A stretch of 64,000 nucleotides of DNA, from NCBI RefSeq assembly GCF_018320785.1, contig NC_054867.1:22199855-22263854 (forward strand), in the 5' to 3' direction. Shown here piece after piece: positions 46,933 to 59,800 of the stretch. The position numbers and the translations under genes are program-made. The notes beneath the pieces were generated by a model. It made no database searches and was not told where the DNA came from. It saw only the letters and a program-made list of their open reading frames with translations. Each line of letters starts with the position of its first letter. Positions within the stretch are counted from its first letter, which is position 1. The DNA comes from Cheilinus undulatus (Eukaryota; Chordata; Actinopteri; Labriformes; Labridae).

Positions 46933-47417
46933 AAAATGCTGTACAGAAAGGATTCAATGTTTCTCGTACCTTTTCATCCTGAGTGTAAAAGCATGTATAG
47001 TCTTCAGATGAAACCACAAACACTTGGTGACTTACAACAAAGAAGTTCACGCTCAAGCTTCATGGCATGCACCACTCTCGAGTTGAAAAACTCATTTGTC
47101 AAGTGTACTTTTTCATAAATCAGTCTGTTTTTGTTTGGACTTTTCCATTCAAGACAAGTGCATTGGAACAAAATAACCCTTCTCTCCATTTGATGCCCTC
47201 TGAATCATACTCCCTGTTTACAATGAGAAGAAATAAGCAGAAAAACTCTTGAAACAGTCAAAGTAAGCTGCCTTTACACATAAACAAAAACCAGATGCTA
47301 CATGGATTTTCTTCTATTAAACAGGAGAACTCTCCTTTATTTTTTGTGGTGGAATTATCTTATATCAAAATAATATCATCCTGATCAAATTCTCGCCAAA
47401 GACAATGTTTTGAAGTC

Positions 47418-47814
47418 TTAAGGTAGGTTTGATGGAGCCACAGAGCTTTTCTTAAAATTGAGGAAGTTTCTTTTCCGTTTCCTTGTCGGTGCACCCACAT
47501 GGCCACTGAACTCAGGTGGATCCCGAAACACAAACAACCTCTCTCCAGCAGCAGGGACGTTCAGTGGCATCTTGTCTCCCTCTGCTGTGAGGTATACTGC
47601 ATCATTCGTCCTGTCCACTACTCTCTGTTTTGCAGGGTCACCATGCTGCTCCCAGTCTTTAGGCATATGTAGGTTATAAATAGCTCGCTGTACTTCATGA
47701 AGACTGTCCTCCTGTCCTTTCTCTTTAACCAGCAAAGGTGCTGCGTCTCTAGGAACCGAGCGCAGGGACCTCATGAGCAGCTTTTCCAACAAACTTTGCC
47801 TCCTTTCCTGGAGC
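47418..47814 (-). CDS. evc2: evc2 exon 24 (C-terminal tail)
   Basis: Residues 1259-1390 and [23 protein letters not shown], then the conserved tail with RLFVFRDP and [11 protein letters not shown] that identifies the gene. Confidence 0.95.
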
Positions 47815-50800
47815 CTGTGAGAAATGGAGCACAAAGGAGCTGTTGTTAGTGGGTTTGGAGGGTTGCAGTGATTACCTCATACATTAGGTCAGTGCAGCCA
47901 AGACATGTAATCAATGACAGGCATATTACACATTATTAAAGGATCTATGAAGATGGTGACGGCTGAAATACAAATGAGTCTAAATAAAACATAAAAATGT
48001 GTAACGCTCACCTCTCTGTGTCCACAGCGCAGGTTGGCGTATTTATCATATTTTTATGCACCACGTCTTCTCTCAGTTTGATAGGAAGGCGCCCGTTTGA
48101 CCCCACAACACCCCTGGTGAAAAGCCATCAGTACATCATGAAGCTGCTTATTGTGATGCAATCTCTGCAATGACTAGCTTTGATTGAAATGGTTAAGGCC
48201 ATCTGAAACGCTTCAAAACTTAAAGATACAGTGTATAATATTTAGTAGCATTTAGTGAAACAAACTTGCCAACATGGAACATAATATTAACAAGCATGTT
48301 TAATCACCTAGATAGAGAAAAATATTTGCTTTTATTCACTTAGAATGCACCTTTAATTCATACATAAGGAGGGTCCCCCATCTACAGACTCTGCCGTCGG
48401 GCACCACCACGCTTGTACATTACCACTGAAGGGTCTGGGGGACAGTTTTTCCACCAGAAGTGAGTATTACAATCTACAGTCCAACTGTTAATAACTAGTA
48501 TTCACAATTTCCCACACTGTACCTTTAAATTAGAGGGGTTCCCAACCTTTTTCACCTGGGAAACTCTTCTATCCAAGAAAAGCAACATACCACTACTATC
48601 ACGACCCACACACAAAAGTGGTACATTGCTGGCAAACATCAATTATAGTTGTTTCAATAAAAAAATACAAAGGAAGTACATGTACACGTTTTTCTTACAA
48701 ACATACCTTTGTATCACTGTTTGATTAAGTATTCTATCAACACCATAGTATTGTAAAGACATGAAATAATGAATCCCTTTAAAAGTAAAGCACAGTTCCC
48801 AATGATTTACCTGTGAAATTAAAAAATACCATCCTTAAAAGAACATGAAGTTGAGCTTGTACAGCATATCAACAACTAAAAGGTAGATCAGAGGATGATG
48901 CTTTATTGTATGAGGAGGCACTGGAGAACATCTTTATTATTGGGGTTCCAGGGTGCAGAAACCTCTATGGACAGTGGAAGTGAAGCTAGCTCACCTGGTC
49001 CAAACTGATATGAAGGTTCTAAGGAAGACTGAAAATGTCTCACCCTACTTAAAGGTAGTGCCTAAAAAAAGTTTTCACCCCCTTGGATGTTTAACCCTTT
49101 ATTGATTTTATAAATCAATAATGATCAATATTAAAACATACAAAAAAAACTCTAAGTAATGCCAATTAAATTGAAATGAGTAAGGTAAAAGAAATAATTG
49201 TATTAATATTCACTCCCTTTAAAGTGACTGACCTAGTTCAAAAGAGGTCCAGCCAACTGATGCTAGTAGTTTCACAATTAGTGAAATGGAGATCACCCAA
49301 GTGCAGTGAATGTATCTCAAGTAGTTGTAGTATAAAAACACCTGTGTCTGGAAGTTCCACTCACTGGTTGACCAGTATTCCTGGCTACCATTACACCACA
49401 AGGACAAAAGAACACTCCAAGCAACTCAGAGAAAAGATTATTGAAAACACCATCCCAGTGTGAAGCACAGTGGTGGCAGCATCTGTGGACGCTTCTTGGC
49501 GGCTTGCCAAGGAAGGCATGTAAAGGTAAAGGATAAAATGAATGCGGCAAAATATAAAATGGTTGACAATCTTGTTCAGTCTGCAAGAAAACTACAGCTT
49601 GAGAGAAGTTTTGTTCCCAGCAAGACATTGACCTGAAGCAAACAGCAAAAGCTGCACAGAAATGGTTTTGAGACAAGGTGAAAGTTCATGAGTGGCTGAG
49701 TCAAAGCCCAGACCTTGACTCAATAGAGAATTTGTGGCTAGACTTGAAAAGGGCTGTTCATGCTAATCCCCTATGCAACCTGTCAGAGCTTGAGCACTTC
49801 AGAAAAGAAGAATGGAGTATATTGCAGTGTCCAGACGCTAGATAGAGAAATCATCAAACTAATTCATCAAAATTAAATAATCCACATACATTTACACACT
49901 AATGCTGCAGCATTGGGAGCAAACTGAGGTCGAGTGTCTTGCCATTGTACAGTTGCCTCCTGTGTTGTTAGGATACAGATCTTGTGCAATACGGGTAATC
50001 TGTAGTATATTTCAAAGATTTTTAGAGGTATGCCGTTCTGTTTCTTTGTGAGTTTTTATTAATTCAAACTCTCAGTTGTGTGCTCAATTTCTGATTCCCT
50101 TTTTCCTGATGGTCTGTTTTGTGTTTCATTACAGATGACTGTCTAACTCCTTTTTCATTACAAATTTTTCTGCATAGTTGAAAAAATACCGTGTTCATTG
50201 ATACTCCTGACTCTAATCAAAAGGGTTCACTTGTGAAAGTGTTGGCCTTATTCTGCAAACAAATGGAGAAACAAAAGAGCTGGTGAAGAAAAGGAAAACA
50301 CATGTCTTGCACATTGTTCCAAACAGCAACATTTTCAACATTTCTCTTGTCCTTTGGCCAGACAGCTCTGATCCAAAGAGACATTATTCATCAGTAAAGT
50401 AATCTAAACTCAGCAGGAGCCCCACATGTTCCAGTGTTTCGGGAAAGACGGAAATTAGGAGATGAGTAAAATAATTTATCTCTCTATCTTGGCTCAGGGA
50501 AAAGAACCGTCATGGAACTGTTTCCAAACAATATTCTATGCTGTTCAGATTTACAACAATGCTTTGAGATATATCTGTAGAAGCCAGCTGCTGTGTTTAA
50601 AGGCTGGTTTTATTTAATCAGTGACTTCACTCTGTTAAACCACAGAACCACAGAGACTCTGGCTGTGGACTCGGGGCAAAACAGTTTTCACTGTACTTAA
50701 TTTGTAAAGAAGGAATGGAAAGAAAATAACATGAACTAGTGCATGACCAAAAGCTTTGGTTGGCTCATGAAATAAGTTGAAAAGCAAACACAAAACTTCA

Positions 50801-53800
50801 TTTGCAAGTTGGAAGAGGCTGACAGACTTTGTATAATGAGGGTAATCTGATTTACAAATAAAGTCCTTAATAAAGGACAGGCAACCTGTTCATTTGAGTA
50901 GATGAGCATTTTTTGATACCTATTGTCATATTGTTACAGTCCAAATAGTAACACAATACACAGATAAAAACTGAGTTTCAGGACCAATAGTCGAGAGTTA
51001 ACATAGCTTTCTTTGCAAGGTTTTTAAGGTGCCCTTGGGTGTAAATTAACCTTATCACCTGGTGACACTTTTACTTAAAAAAATCAGTTTTTTTTCCTGT
51101 GATTTATTTCTAAGATTTAATTTCTGTATACTCAAGATTTATCTCATACAAAGTGAAACACTGCAAGACTTTTTTGTTTATATCTTCATGATTACAGATA
51201 ACATCTCATGAAAATCTATAATCCACTATCTCAAAATATTAGAATATATGAAAAAGTCCAATTTGTAAAGGTTCCTGAGCCTTCATTCTCACACTCTAGT
51301 TTATCACACACAACCACAGTCATGGGGAAGACTGCTGACTTGAAATAGATAATCACTGACACCCTCCACAAGGAAGTTAAGCCACAGAAGGTCATTGCTG
51401 AAAGGGCATGCTGTTCTTAGAAGCTGTATCAAAGCATATTCTTAGAAAGCTGACAGGAGGGGAAAAATGTGGTAAGAAGAAGGGCAAAAGCAACAGAGGT
51501 GAGCTCAGCCTTCAGAGGGTTGTCAAACAAAGGAGATTCAAGAACTTAGGGGAGCTTCGCAAAGAGCTGACACCACACGCAGACGGGTCCAGGAAATGGA
51601 CTACGATTGTCATGTTCCTAGCGTTAAACCAATCCTGAACCACAGACGATGTCATAAGCTCACCTGGGCAAAGGGGGAAATGAACTAGAGCGTTGCATGT
51701 GGTCCAAGGTCCTGTTTTCAGATTAAATTAAACTCTGAAGTCCAGCTTTAAGTTTTTAAGTCAGTGACTATTTGGGGTACCATGTCATCTGCTGCTGTTG
51801 GTCCACTGTGCTTTTAAGTCCAGAGTCAACTGTGTCAGCCATCCACCAGGAGCTTTTAGAGCACTTCATGATTCCTTCTGCTGAGAAGCTTTATGGAGAT
51901 ACTGATTTCCTTTTCCAGCAGGACTCGGCACCTGGCCACAGAGAAGCCAAAACTACCGGAAAGTGGATTGCTGGCTATGGTATTACTGTATTCAATGTGC
52001 CAGCCAACTTTCCTGACCCGAAAATGGTAGAGAATCTCTGGGGAAATGTCAAGAGGAAGATGAGAGACACCAGACTCAACAATATAGATGAGCTGAAGAC
52101 TGCTAACAGAGCAACCTGGGCTTCATAACACCCCAGCGGTGCCACAGACTGTTTGGCTTTATGCCACATCTGTACAAAAGGAGCTCCAACCAATTACTGA
52201 GTACATAAAACAGCATATTTTTTCAGGAGGTCAGTTTCGCTGTTTTATAAATCCTTTTTGGACTTACGTTTTTGTGATTTTTTATTATATTTATTTTGAG
52301 ATGGTGGATTTTAATTTTTGTGAGCTGTAAGCAGTAATCAACATAAAAAAATCTGGAAATATTTCACTTTGCAATGATGACTCTTGAATATGTGGAAGTT
52401 TCACTTCTTTAATTAAATCACAGGAAAAAAAAATGAACTTTTTTAGTGGTATTCTAATTTTTTGAGATGCACTTGTAGGATCTACACATAAAGTGTGTTT
52501 CTCTACAAATATTCTATTTTCTCTTTCTGAAGAGAAAAAGAGATTAAGCAATGTTTTTTTATTACAAAAAACAGGAATTGATTTATCTACTAGCTTCACA
52601 GCCCTCCTAACTGTTATGAACAAATGTTATCTGCCATGACTCAAGCATATGCACCTCCACCAAGAGACCTCCAACAGCAAGTAAGATGTGTAAAATTGAA
52701 CTAAACTTGGTTCTTACCCTGTGTGTTCCTGCTCTGCAGATGATGAAACAGGATGCTGTTTGGGGTAGAGTGCATCAGTGATGGAGAGGAGTTCACTCTC
52801 AGGCAGGGTGGGGAGGAGGAGGCGCAGGGCCTCTAGGAGAGCCTCAGCAGGGATCTGACTCTGCTTCACCAGCCGAGATGCAAAATCCAGATCCTAAGAT
52901 GAAGAGCATGAAAAAGAGAAACCTTAAAGACAGTTTTTCTCTTCTTCTGCTGACGTTTTAATAAAGAACTGGGACTATAGCAGACCTGGTCACAGTGTGC
53001 ATAAAGTCTCCTGAGCTCCATTTGTTCTCTCAAATATTCCGTGGCTTGATTTTTGGCAGTCGTTTCTTGTAACCTAAAACACCAGAAGTTTCAACACCTA
53101 AACTTAATTGCGTGTTTGAATCCAAAAAATTCCTCATTACTCCTGAGATAACAGTGACGTGCCCGCTCACCTCTCAGCCAACACAGAGTTAACCTCTTCA
53201 TACTTATAGAGTGCCTCCTGGAGGATGGATGACATCCTGCAGTCCTGCTGCAGCTGATAAAGTCTCTCCTCCTTGCTCTCCTCCTCTTGCTCGTCAGAGT
53301 CATCACTCTGTGTTGGACTTGATCCTGCATTGGACTTGCACAATCTTTGGCCATCTAATTCTGCCTTCTCCTTCAGATGTTGTTGTTCTGCCTCCTCTAG
53401 GCCCTGTGGAAGAGTCAAATACACTCAAAAAATCTACAAAGTTCAGTGCTAGAGTAACAGTTTCAAAGGAAACCAAAGGCCCTTCAGTAGCCCTTAGACT
53501 GTAAAAAGCTATGACTTGGAGTCAAGCGTTGCTTACCATGCAGTGGCTCTGTATAATGTGGGCCATCTCCTGTTTCTCCGGGCTCTTTCTCTCTCTGATC
53601 TGCTGGATGAGCAGGCTGTGCAGAGTGAGCATGGCTCTAGACGTCTCTAACACTTTGGTCCTCCTCTCAGCCTTCTGGTAGTGAATTGTTTCCAACTGCA
53701 CTGCTAGACTGTCTCCCTGAGAACGCAGCTCTTCCACTCTCTCACTTTGCATCTCCTCCATTACCTTCCATGATGAGCACAGAGGGATTTTACTTGTTTT

Positions 53801-56800
53801 GTGTGCATTTTACTTTATGGGTATGGCTTTTCCTACTCACTGTGGGTTTGAAATATAACATTAACTGCCTCTTTTTTCCTTGAAAAGCTCAGTACACTAA
53901 AACAATCCTTGCAGTGAGGTCTATTATATAGAAAACGACAGTTTTACCTTATCCATGACACCTTCCTCCATCTCTTTCTCTTTCTCGAACAGTTTGATCT
54001 GCTCCTCAAGTCTTTTCTGGAAAAGCTGCAGGTCAGTTGTGTCTGTTTTCTGTCTGGTCTCGCTGGTTTTCCCCTTGGATTGCATATTTGTCTGCAAAAA
54101 CCACGATAACCATAAGGCTGACTCCAAATTGACTCTATTCATAAATGAAACCACTCCAAGGAATCTTTTACAGTTCTTAATCACAATGTGCATTCATCCA
54201 GAGGTAATGAGGCTGTTTGTAGTGTGGTTTGACCTTGTGTTAACTGTTCTCCATTTTTTTTTGTATAAAAACATTCAAATACACCATTTACCCAATCTGC
54301 CACTGTTGCTTGATACATATTGACTCGTGACTTGTCCTTTGAATTAACATAAGGCTTCATGGGAGGAGTTTTCATCTGGTCATAGAACAGATGGAAATGA
54401 ATAAAATGTGTCTACATGGCCTTTATAAAACATGAAAAAAATATATTGTTTCTGTTTATTTTTGTTTTAATGCCTTTAACTTCTGTGGAATGCTGTAGCA
54501 TGCTGCTAAAACAGCTTCTGTTGACATTTTCTGTATAAGAGAATCACAATATGTGATATGTTTGATTGTTAAAGAGAACATTTTTTTTTGGACAGCACAG
54601 AGACTGCTAAAAATGCTTCAAGAACCATTACATACATAATCAAAGGGAGACAGATGTGGGAAGAGAGACTTCATTTCTGAAAGAGGGAGAGTACATCAAA
54701 CATTTTAACCCTTTAATATAACCCTAAAGCTTTAATTCACCAACAAAAAAGTGTGGAGGGTGAAAAAGCTATCTTCTTGTCTCTCTTTTACAACACCTGA
54801 TACATTAAAGCCAAATGACTTGCCTTTTTCTTGTTGTTGGCAGCAAGCTTGGATGTTCTCGTTTTGACTTTTAGTGTTTATTTTTTTACTCAGTACTTCA
54901 TACTTTTTTAAATGTAATCAGGTACAATACTTCCCCTCAAATACACGTATATAAAAGTAAAAATAGTGATTTTAAAAATTACTCCAAAAAGTACAGGTAC
55001 TCACTTAAAGTACTTTCAGTAAATGTAATTAGTTATTTTTACCCCTTGTCTACAGCTGCTGCCTTTGTCAGTCAAGGTGATATTTGGTAACCTTGAAAAG
55101 AAGATGGACTGGCAAGATACACTGCCTGGCCAAAAAAAAATGCGCCACCTGGATTTAACTAAGCAAATAGGTACGAGCCTACTATTGGATAATTACTGCA
55201 TGGGCGATTATCTTTCAGCTGGCAACAAGTTATTTAACCCCAGCTGATGCAATGAGTAACTTCTCATTTCTTAAACAACCATGTCAAAAGACATATCCTA
55301 TGATCGTGGAAAAGATGTTAGTCTGTTTAAGAAGGGTCAAATCATTGGCATGCACCAAGCAGAAAAAACATCTAAGGAGATTGCAGAAACAACTAAAATT
55401 GAGTTAAGAACTGTCCAACGCATTATTAAAAACTGGAAGGATAGTGGGGAACCATCGTCTTCCAGGAAGAAATGTGGTCGGAAAACAATCCTGAATGATC
55501 GTGATCGGCGATCCCTTAAACGTTTGGCCAAATCAAATCAAAGAAAAACAACAGTAGAACTCAGGGGTATGTTTAATAGTGAAAGTAAGAGCATTTCCAC
55601 ATGCACAATGTGAAGGGAACTCAAGGGATTGGGACTGAACAGCTGTGTAGCCTTAAGAAAACCATTAATCAGTAAGACTAACCGGAAAAAAAGGCTTCAG
55701 TTTGCTAGGGAGCATAAAGATTGGACTCTGGAGGAATGGAAGAAGGTCATTTGGTCTGATGAGTCCAGATTTACCCTGTTCCAGCGTGATGGGCGCATCA
55801 GGGTAATAAGAGAGGCAGGTGAAGTGATGCACCCATCATGCCTAGTGCCTACTATACAAGCCTGTGGGGGCAGTGCTATGATCTGGGGTTGCTGCAGTTG
55901 GTCAGGTCTAGGTTCAGCAACATTATGTGCCCAAAGAATGAGGTCAGCTGACTACCTGAATATACTGAATGACCAGGATATTCCATCAATGGATTTTTTC
56001 TTCCCTAATGGCACAGGCGTATTCCAAGATGACAATGCCAGGATTCATCGTGCTCAAATTGTGAAAGAGTGGTTCAGGGAGCATGAGACATCATTTTCAC
56101 ACATGGACTGGCCACCACAGAGTCCAGACCTCAACCCCATTGAGAATCTTTGGAATGTGCTGGAGAAGGCTTTGCGCAGTGGTCAGACTCTCCCATCATC
56201 AAGACAAGATCTTGGTGAAAATTCAATGCAACACTGGATGGAAATAAATCTTGTGACATTGCAGAAGCTTATTGAAACAATGCCACAGCGAATGCGTGCT
56301 GTAATCAAAGCTAAAGGCGGTCCAACAAAATATTAGAGTGTGTGACCTTATTTTGGTGGCGGCTTTTTTTTGGACAGGCAGTGTATAATGGCTATCTTCC
56401 AGCAAATCCATCTGGAAGCTGGTAATAATGGTAGCCATCAGTGGGGAAGATGTTTTTGCACTTCTCCCGGCATGCCTCCACATAAGTTTGATCCAACAAC
56501 AAGCTCCACTGTTGGTAAACTACGACATGCCTACTATCTCACTTTGTCTTTTCGCTCTGATTGGCCCGTAATGAATGTGACAGACACAACATTCATCCAA
56601 TCACCTTTCAAGAATTTTTTGAAAAGTCCTGCCCTTCCCAAACACTTTGTGTGGGAGGTTTCCTAGATGGGTGTCAAATATATCTTGTGCGATAGATACA
56701 GTAAACAATCTATCTAGCTTGTCTTGTTAGAGATTTGAAGATATTTCATTGAAAAAAGGAAATATTAAGCAAACTTAGCTATATAGACAAGGAGACATTA

Positions 56801-59800
56801 CTAATATAACCAAAGAAAGCAGAAATCAACTCCTAGAACCTAGTAACAATAAATGTTGGCGTGTGCTCAGAAGCGGTGGTTGTGAGTTCTTCCAGTGTTA
56901 AAATCACTGGCTGTTGGCACAGGCCCTAACTCAGAGAAAAAGTGTGTGATTTTGCATACACCACCTTTTGCTCGCTCTCCTTCCTCCTAGCTGCCAGAGC
57001 AGTGTGCAGTTTGGTTCTGGAGACAGCGTGGGGCAGCACCAGACTGCGGTCCATCACAGAAAAAGACTTCTGAAACTCAAGTTTCATCCTGAGCTGGTCA
57101 TCCTCAGAAAAAGTTAACTGAGACAAACATAAGCAACTGGAACAAAAAGAGAGAAGACTGATAAACACAATGTGGTCCACTGCTGACCTACATGGCTATG
57201 CTGGGAGTACTATTGATAGGTCAAAATGTGGAATAGCATACTTGGTGTGGTAACAGTGGTTTGAGGGAAATGTACTTCAGGAGGACCAGTCTGAATCAAA
57301 TCATAAACTCCATCTAGTGTCATAACTTTTGACACCAGTTCTGAAAATGAGTCTCCAATGACTCACAAAGTGCTCATTCTATAACAACATTATTTTCCTT
57401 TATGATCCATCTACATATCCCTGAAAAGAAAGGATTGGTGTTTTTATATCACTGACCTGAAGAAATCTCTGCAATTTGCCCTGATCTCTCTCTGCTCCTT
57501 CAGCTCTCTCTCCATAGCTTCTCTCAGAGCCTCCCTGGTACTCTGAAGAGTGTGCAAAGCTGCCTTTCCTTCCTGATGCAACTTTTCCTGGCCCTGTAGG
57601 AGACTGTTCGCCCCTTGTCCTGCTCCTAGCTCTGGTTCTACCTGCGTCAGGGAATGCTGCGCCCCTGGGGGCAACAATGATAGCAGAGCCTGGTTAGCAG
57701 AGGGCTGGATGGCTTTGAGATCTGTTATGGCACCCTGAATCACACGCATGGTCACCTATTGAACAGGATGAAAACAGAGAGCGGATTAAACTCAGTGAAG
57801 CTCAATGGTATATTTCTCTGTTTTATGTATCTCTTACTGTGATTAGGTCTTAAATGTGCCTGATGGGAGGAGATATACCTTGCGGATGTCAGCAGCAGCC
57901 TCCTCATCCAGGTTGTTGATGAGCTCTGCCAGCTCCAGACACTGAGCTGTCAGTAAGTTCTGCCAACAGTGCAGGTGCTGAGCGATATCTATCCTTCCCC
58001 CCAGACCTTTAGAAAGGCCTGATAGATCCTTTTGTCGCTGTTTGTGGCCCTGTAGCTGGAGCAGGCAGGAAACAGGAATAATGATGTTTTATTCAGGTTT
58101 CTTGGCAGCAATCTTTGGTGGAAGTCTAATGCAGGTGCTAAGAATAAAGGTCTAAGAAAATCCTTCATTTGTGTCATCTCCCTACCATATCAGAGATAAG
58201 CTCCCGTCTCTTCTTAATAAGTCCACAGCGCATTGCCCTCCTCTCCTGGCTCAGAGCCTCATCCATTCTCTGCTTCACCATCACCAGCTCCTTCTGGGAC
58301 TTCTCCTGTAGCTGTTCTATCTGCTCTGCAGGCACAGTTCTCCCCCTGGTGGAGAGATGAAAGCATGTCATGATAAAGCCCCAGTCCACACTCCAAAAGA
58401 CGTTGCCTTTAAGGTTGACTTGGTAACAAAACTGCAGTTGATGTAAACTCACAGTTTCTGTTTGAAACTAGTAAAAAGACTCTATTTTGGCCACTTCTGT
58501 TTAGTTATTCTGAAGCTTAATTGGTTACATTAACACAACTAGAGATGGATGATTATAGCATGATGTCAGTGTTGGTATTTACAATAGGCCCCAACCTCCT
58601 GATGTGAGTGAACCAGCTGTCCAAACTGCTGGAGGTGCTGGAGAAGGTGTCAGAAATCAGACCATTGAGGCTGTGAAGGCTGTGCACCAAGAACTTCCTC
58701 TGAGCATGGCGCTCAGAGAGCATATAGCGCTGGTTAGCAAGGACAACATCCAGCACTTCCTCAAGCTGATCCTAGACAAAAACGGAAAGGACATGTATTT
58801 GACATTTTTGCTTTGTGTACTTATTTCTAAATAGTAAAAAAGATTAAAAAATGCTTTGGGGTAAATTTTGCAACCTGGAACAATACCAGGATATGGTAAA
58901 GATTCATCAAGAAAATCTCAAAGACACAGCACTTTGAAAGTTAACTTTTTACTTACTTGGCAGGTGAAGTAATCATGCTGAAGACTCTTTGTTGTACTTT
59001 TCTCCAGCTCACCAATCCTGGTGGCCTCCTCCAGCTCCTCAGAGAAAATCTTGTGCAACTCCACGCGGCGCCACTCTATGATCTGTCTCTGGACCTTGGC
59101 TGAGGCCTCCTCATGCCGGACCAACAGGATGTGCTGAAGCTGACTCTGGCTCAGCTTGTGCAGCTTCTCCAAGAGGACACTGCAGTGGAGGAGCTCCTAG
59201 TGACAGAGTTTAGTGGGATATGTCATAAAGGCTTAATCCCAAACCACTGCTTTTACAAAATTTCACCATAAACCTATTCTAATAACCTGCTGGTCTGCAT
59301 GTTGACAAAGCAGCTCAGCCTGGGCCTTTTTAGCAGCTTCTCTGCAGTGTTCTGCCTCCATCTCTTCCCGAGTCTCCAGATTGCACCGGCTGGCGAGGGC
59401 AGCCATTCGAGCCCCTCGCTCCTCTTTGAGCCGACCCTCCATGCCAAGCAGCTGTCCGTGAAGTACACTGAGCAGCCTCTGCTGGGCCTGGCCACTGGAT
59501 CGCAGGCCGCTCAGCAGAGACGACATCACGTCCTTGTAGATCTGAATCCGAATATTCTCCAGGTTATTGGTGGCATGCAGCAGTGTAGACATTTCAAGGC
59601 TTGGAGGGATAAAGTGAGAGTGGGTTTGTACATTTCTGTTACAGTTAGGTAAACCAAATTTCCTCTTGACAGGCCTACTCACTTTTCCAAAGCCTGGTAC
59701 ATGTTCTGGGGATCTTCCAGCACCATGATGTCCACCATCTTGTCCTCAAACATTGCCTCTTCCTTTATTGTCTCACTCATGTTGCAGTCTGCATACTCAT

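Larger units (their letters stand above)
55087..56729. mobile_element. hAT-like element hosting a nested Tc1-like insertion (evc2 intron 16)
   Basis: Left GTAACCTTGAAAAGAAGATG and right CTATCTAGCTTGTCTTGTTA match the termini of 10221-10778 and 41576-42371. The flanking 8-mers GATATTTG (55079-55086) and GAGATTTG (56730-56737) differ at one base. Without the inner transposon at 55120-56383 it is about 380 bp. The right half shares GATTGGCCCGTAATGAATGT with its relatives. Confidence 0.8.

Noticed and set aside
46588-47417. Search for an stk32b remnant between evc2 and cytl1
   Set aside because: No kinase motif (VAIK, HRD, DFG) was seen in any frame. The space is only evc2 3' UTR and cytl1 leader.
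59299-59652. 117-codon plus ORF opposite evc2 exon 10
   Set aside because: Shadow of the coiled-coil coding exon on the other strand.
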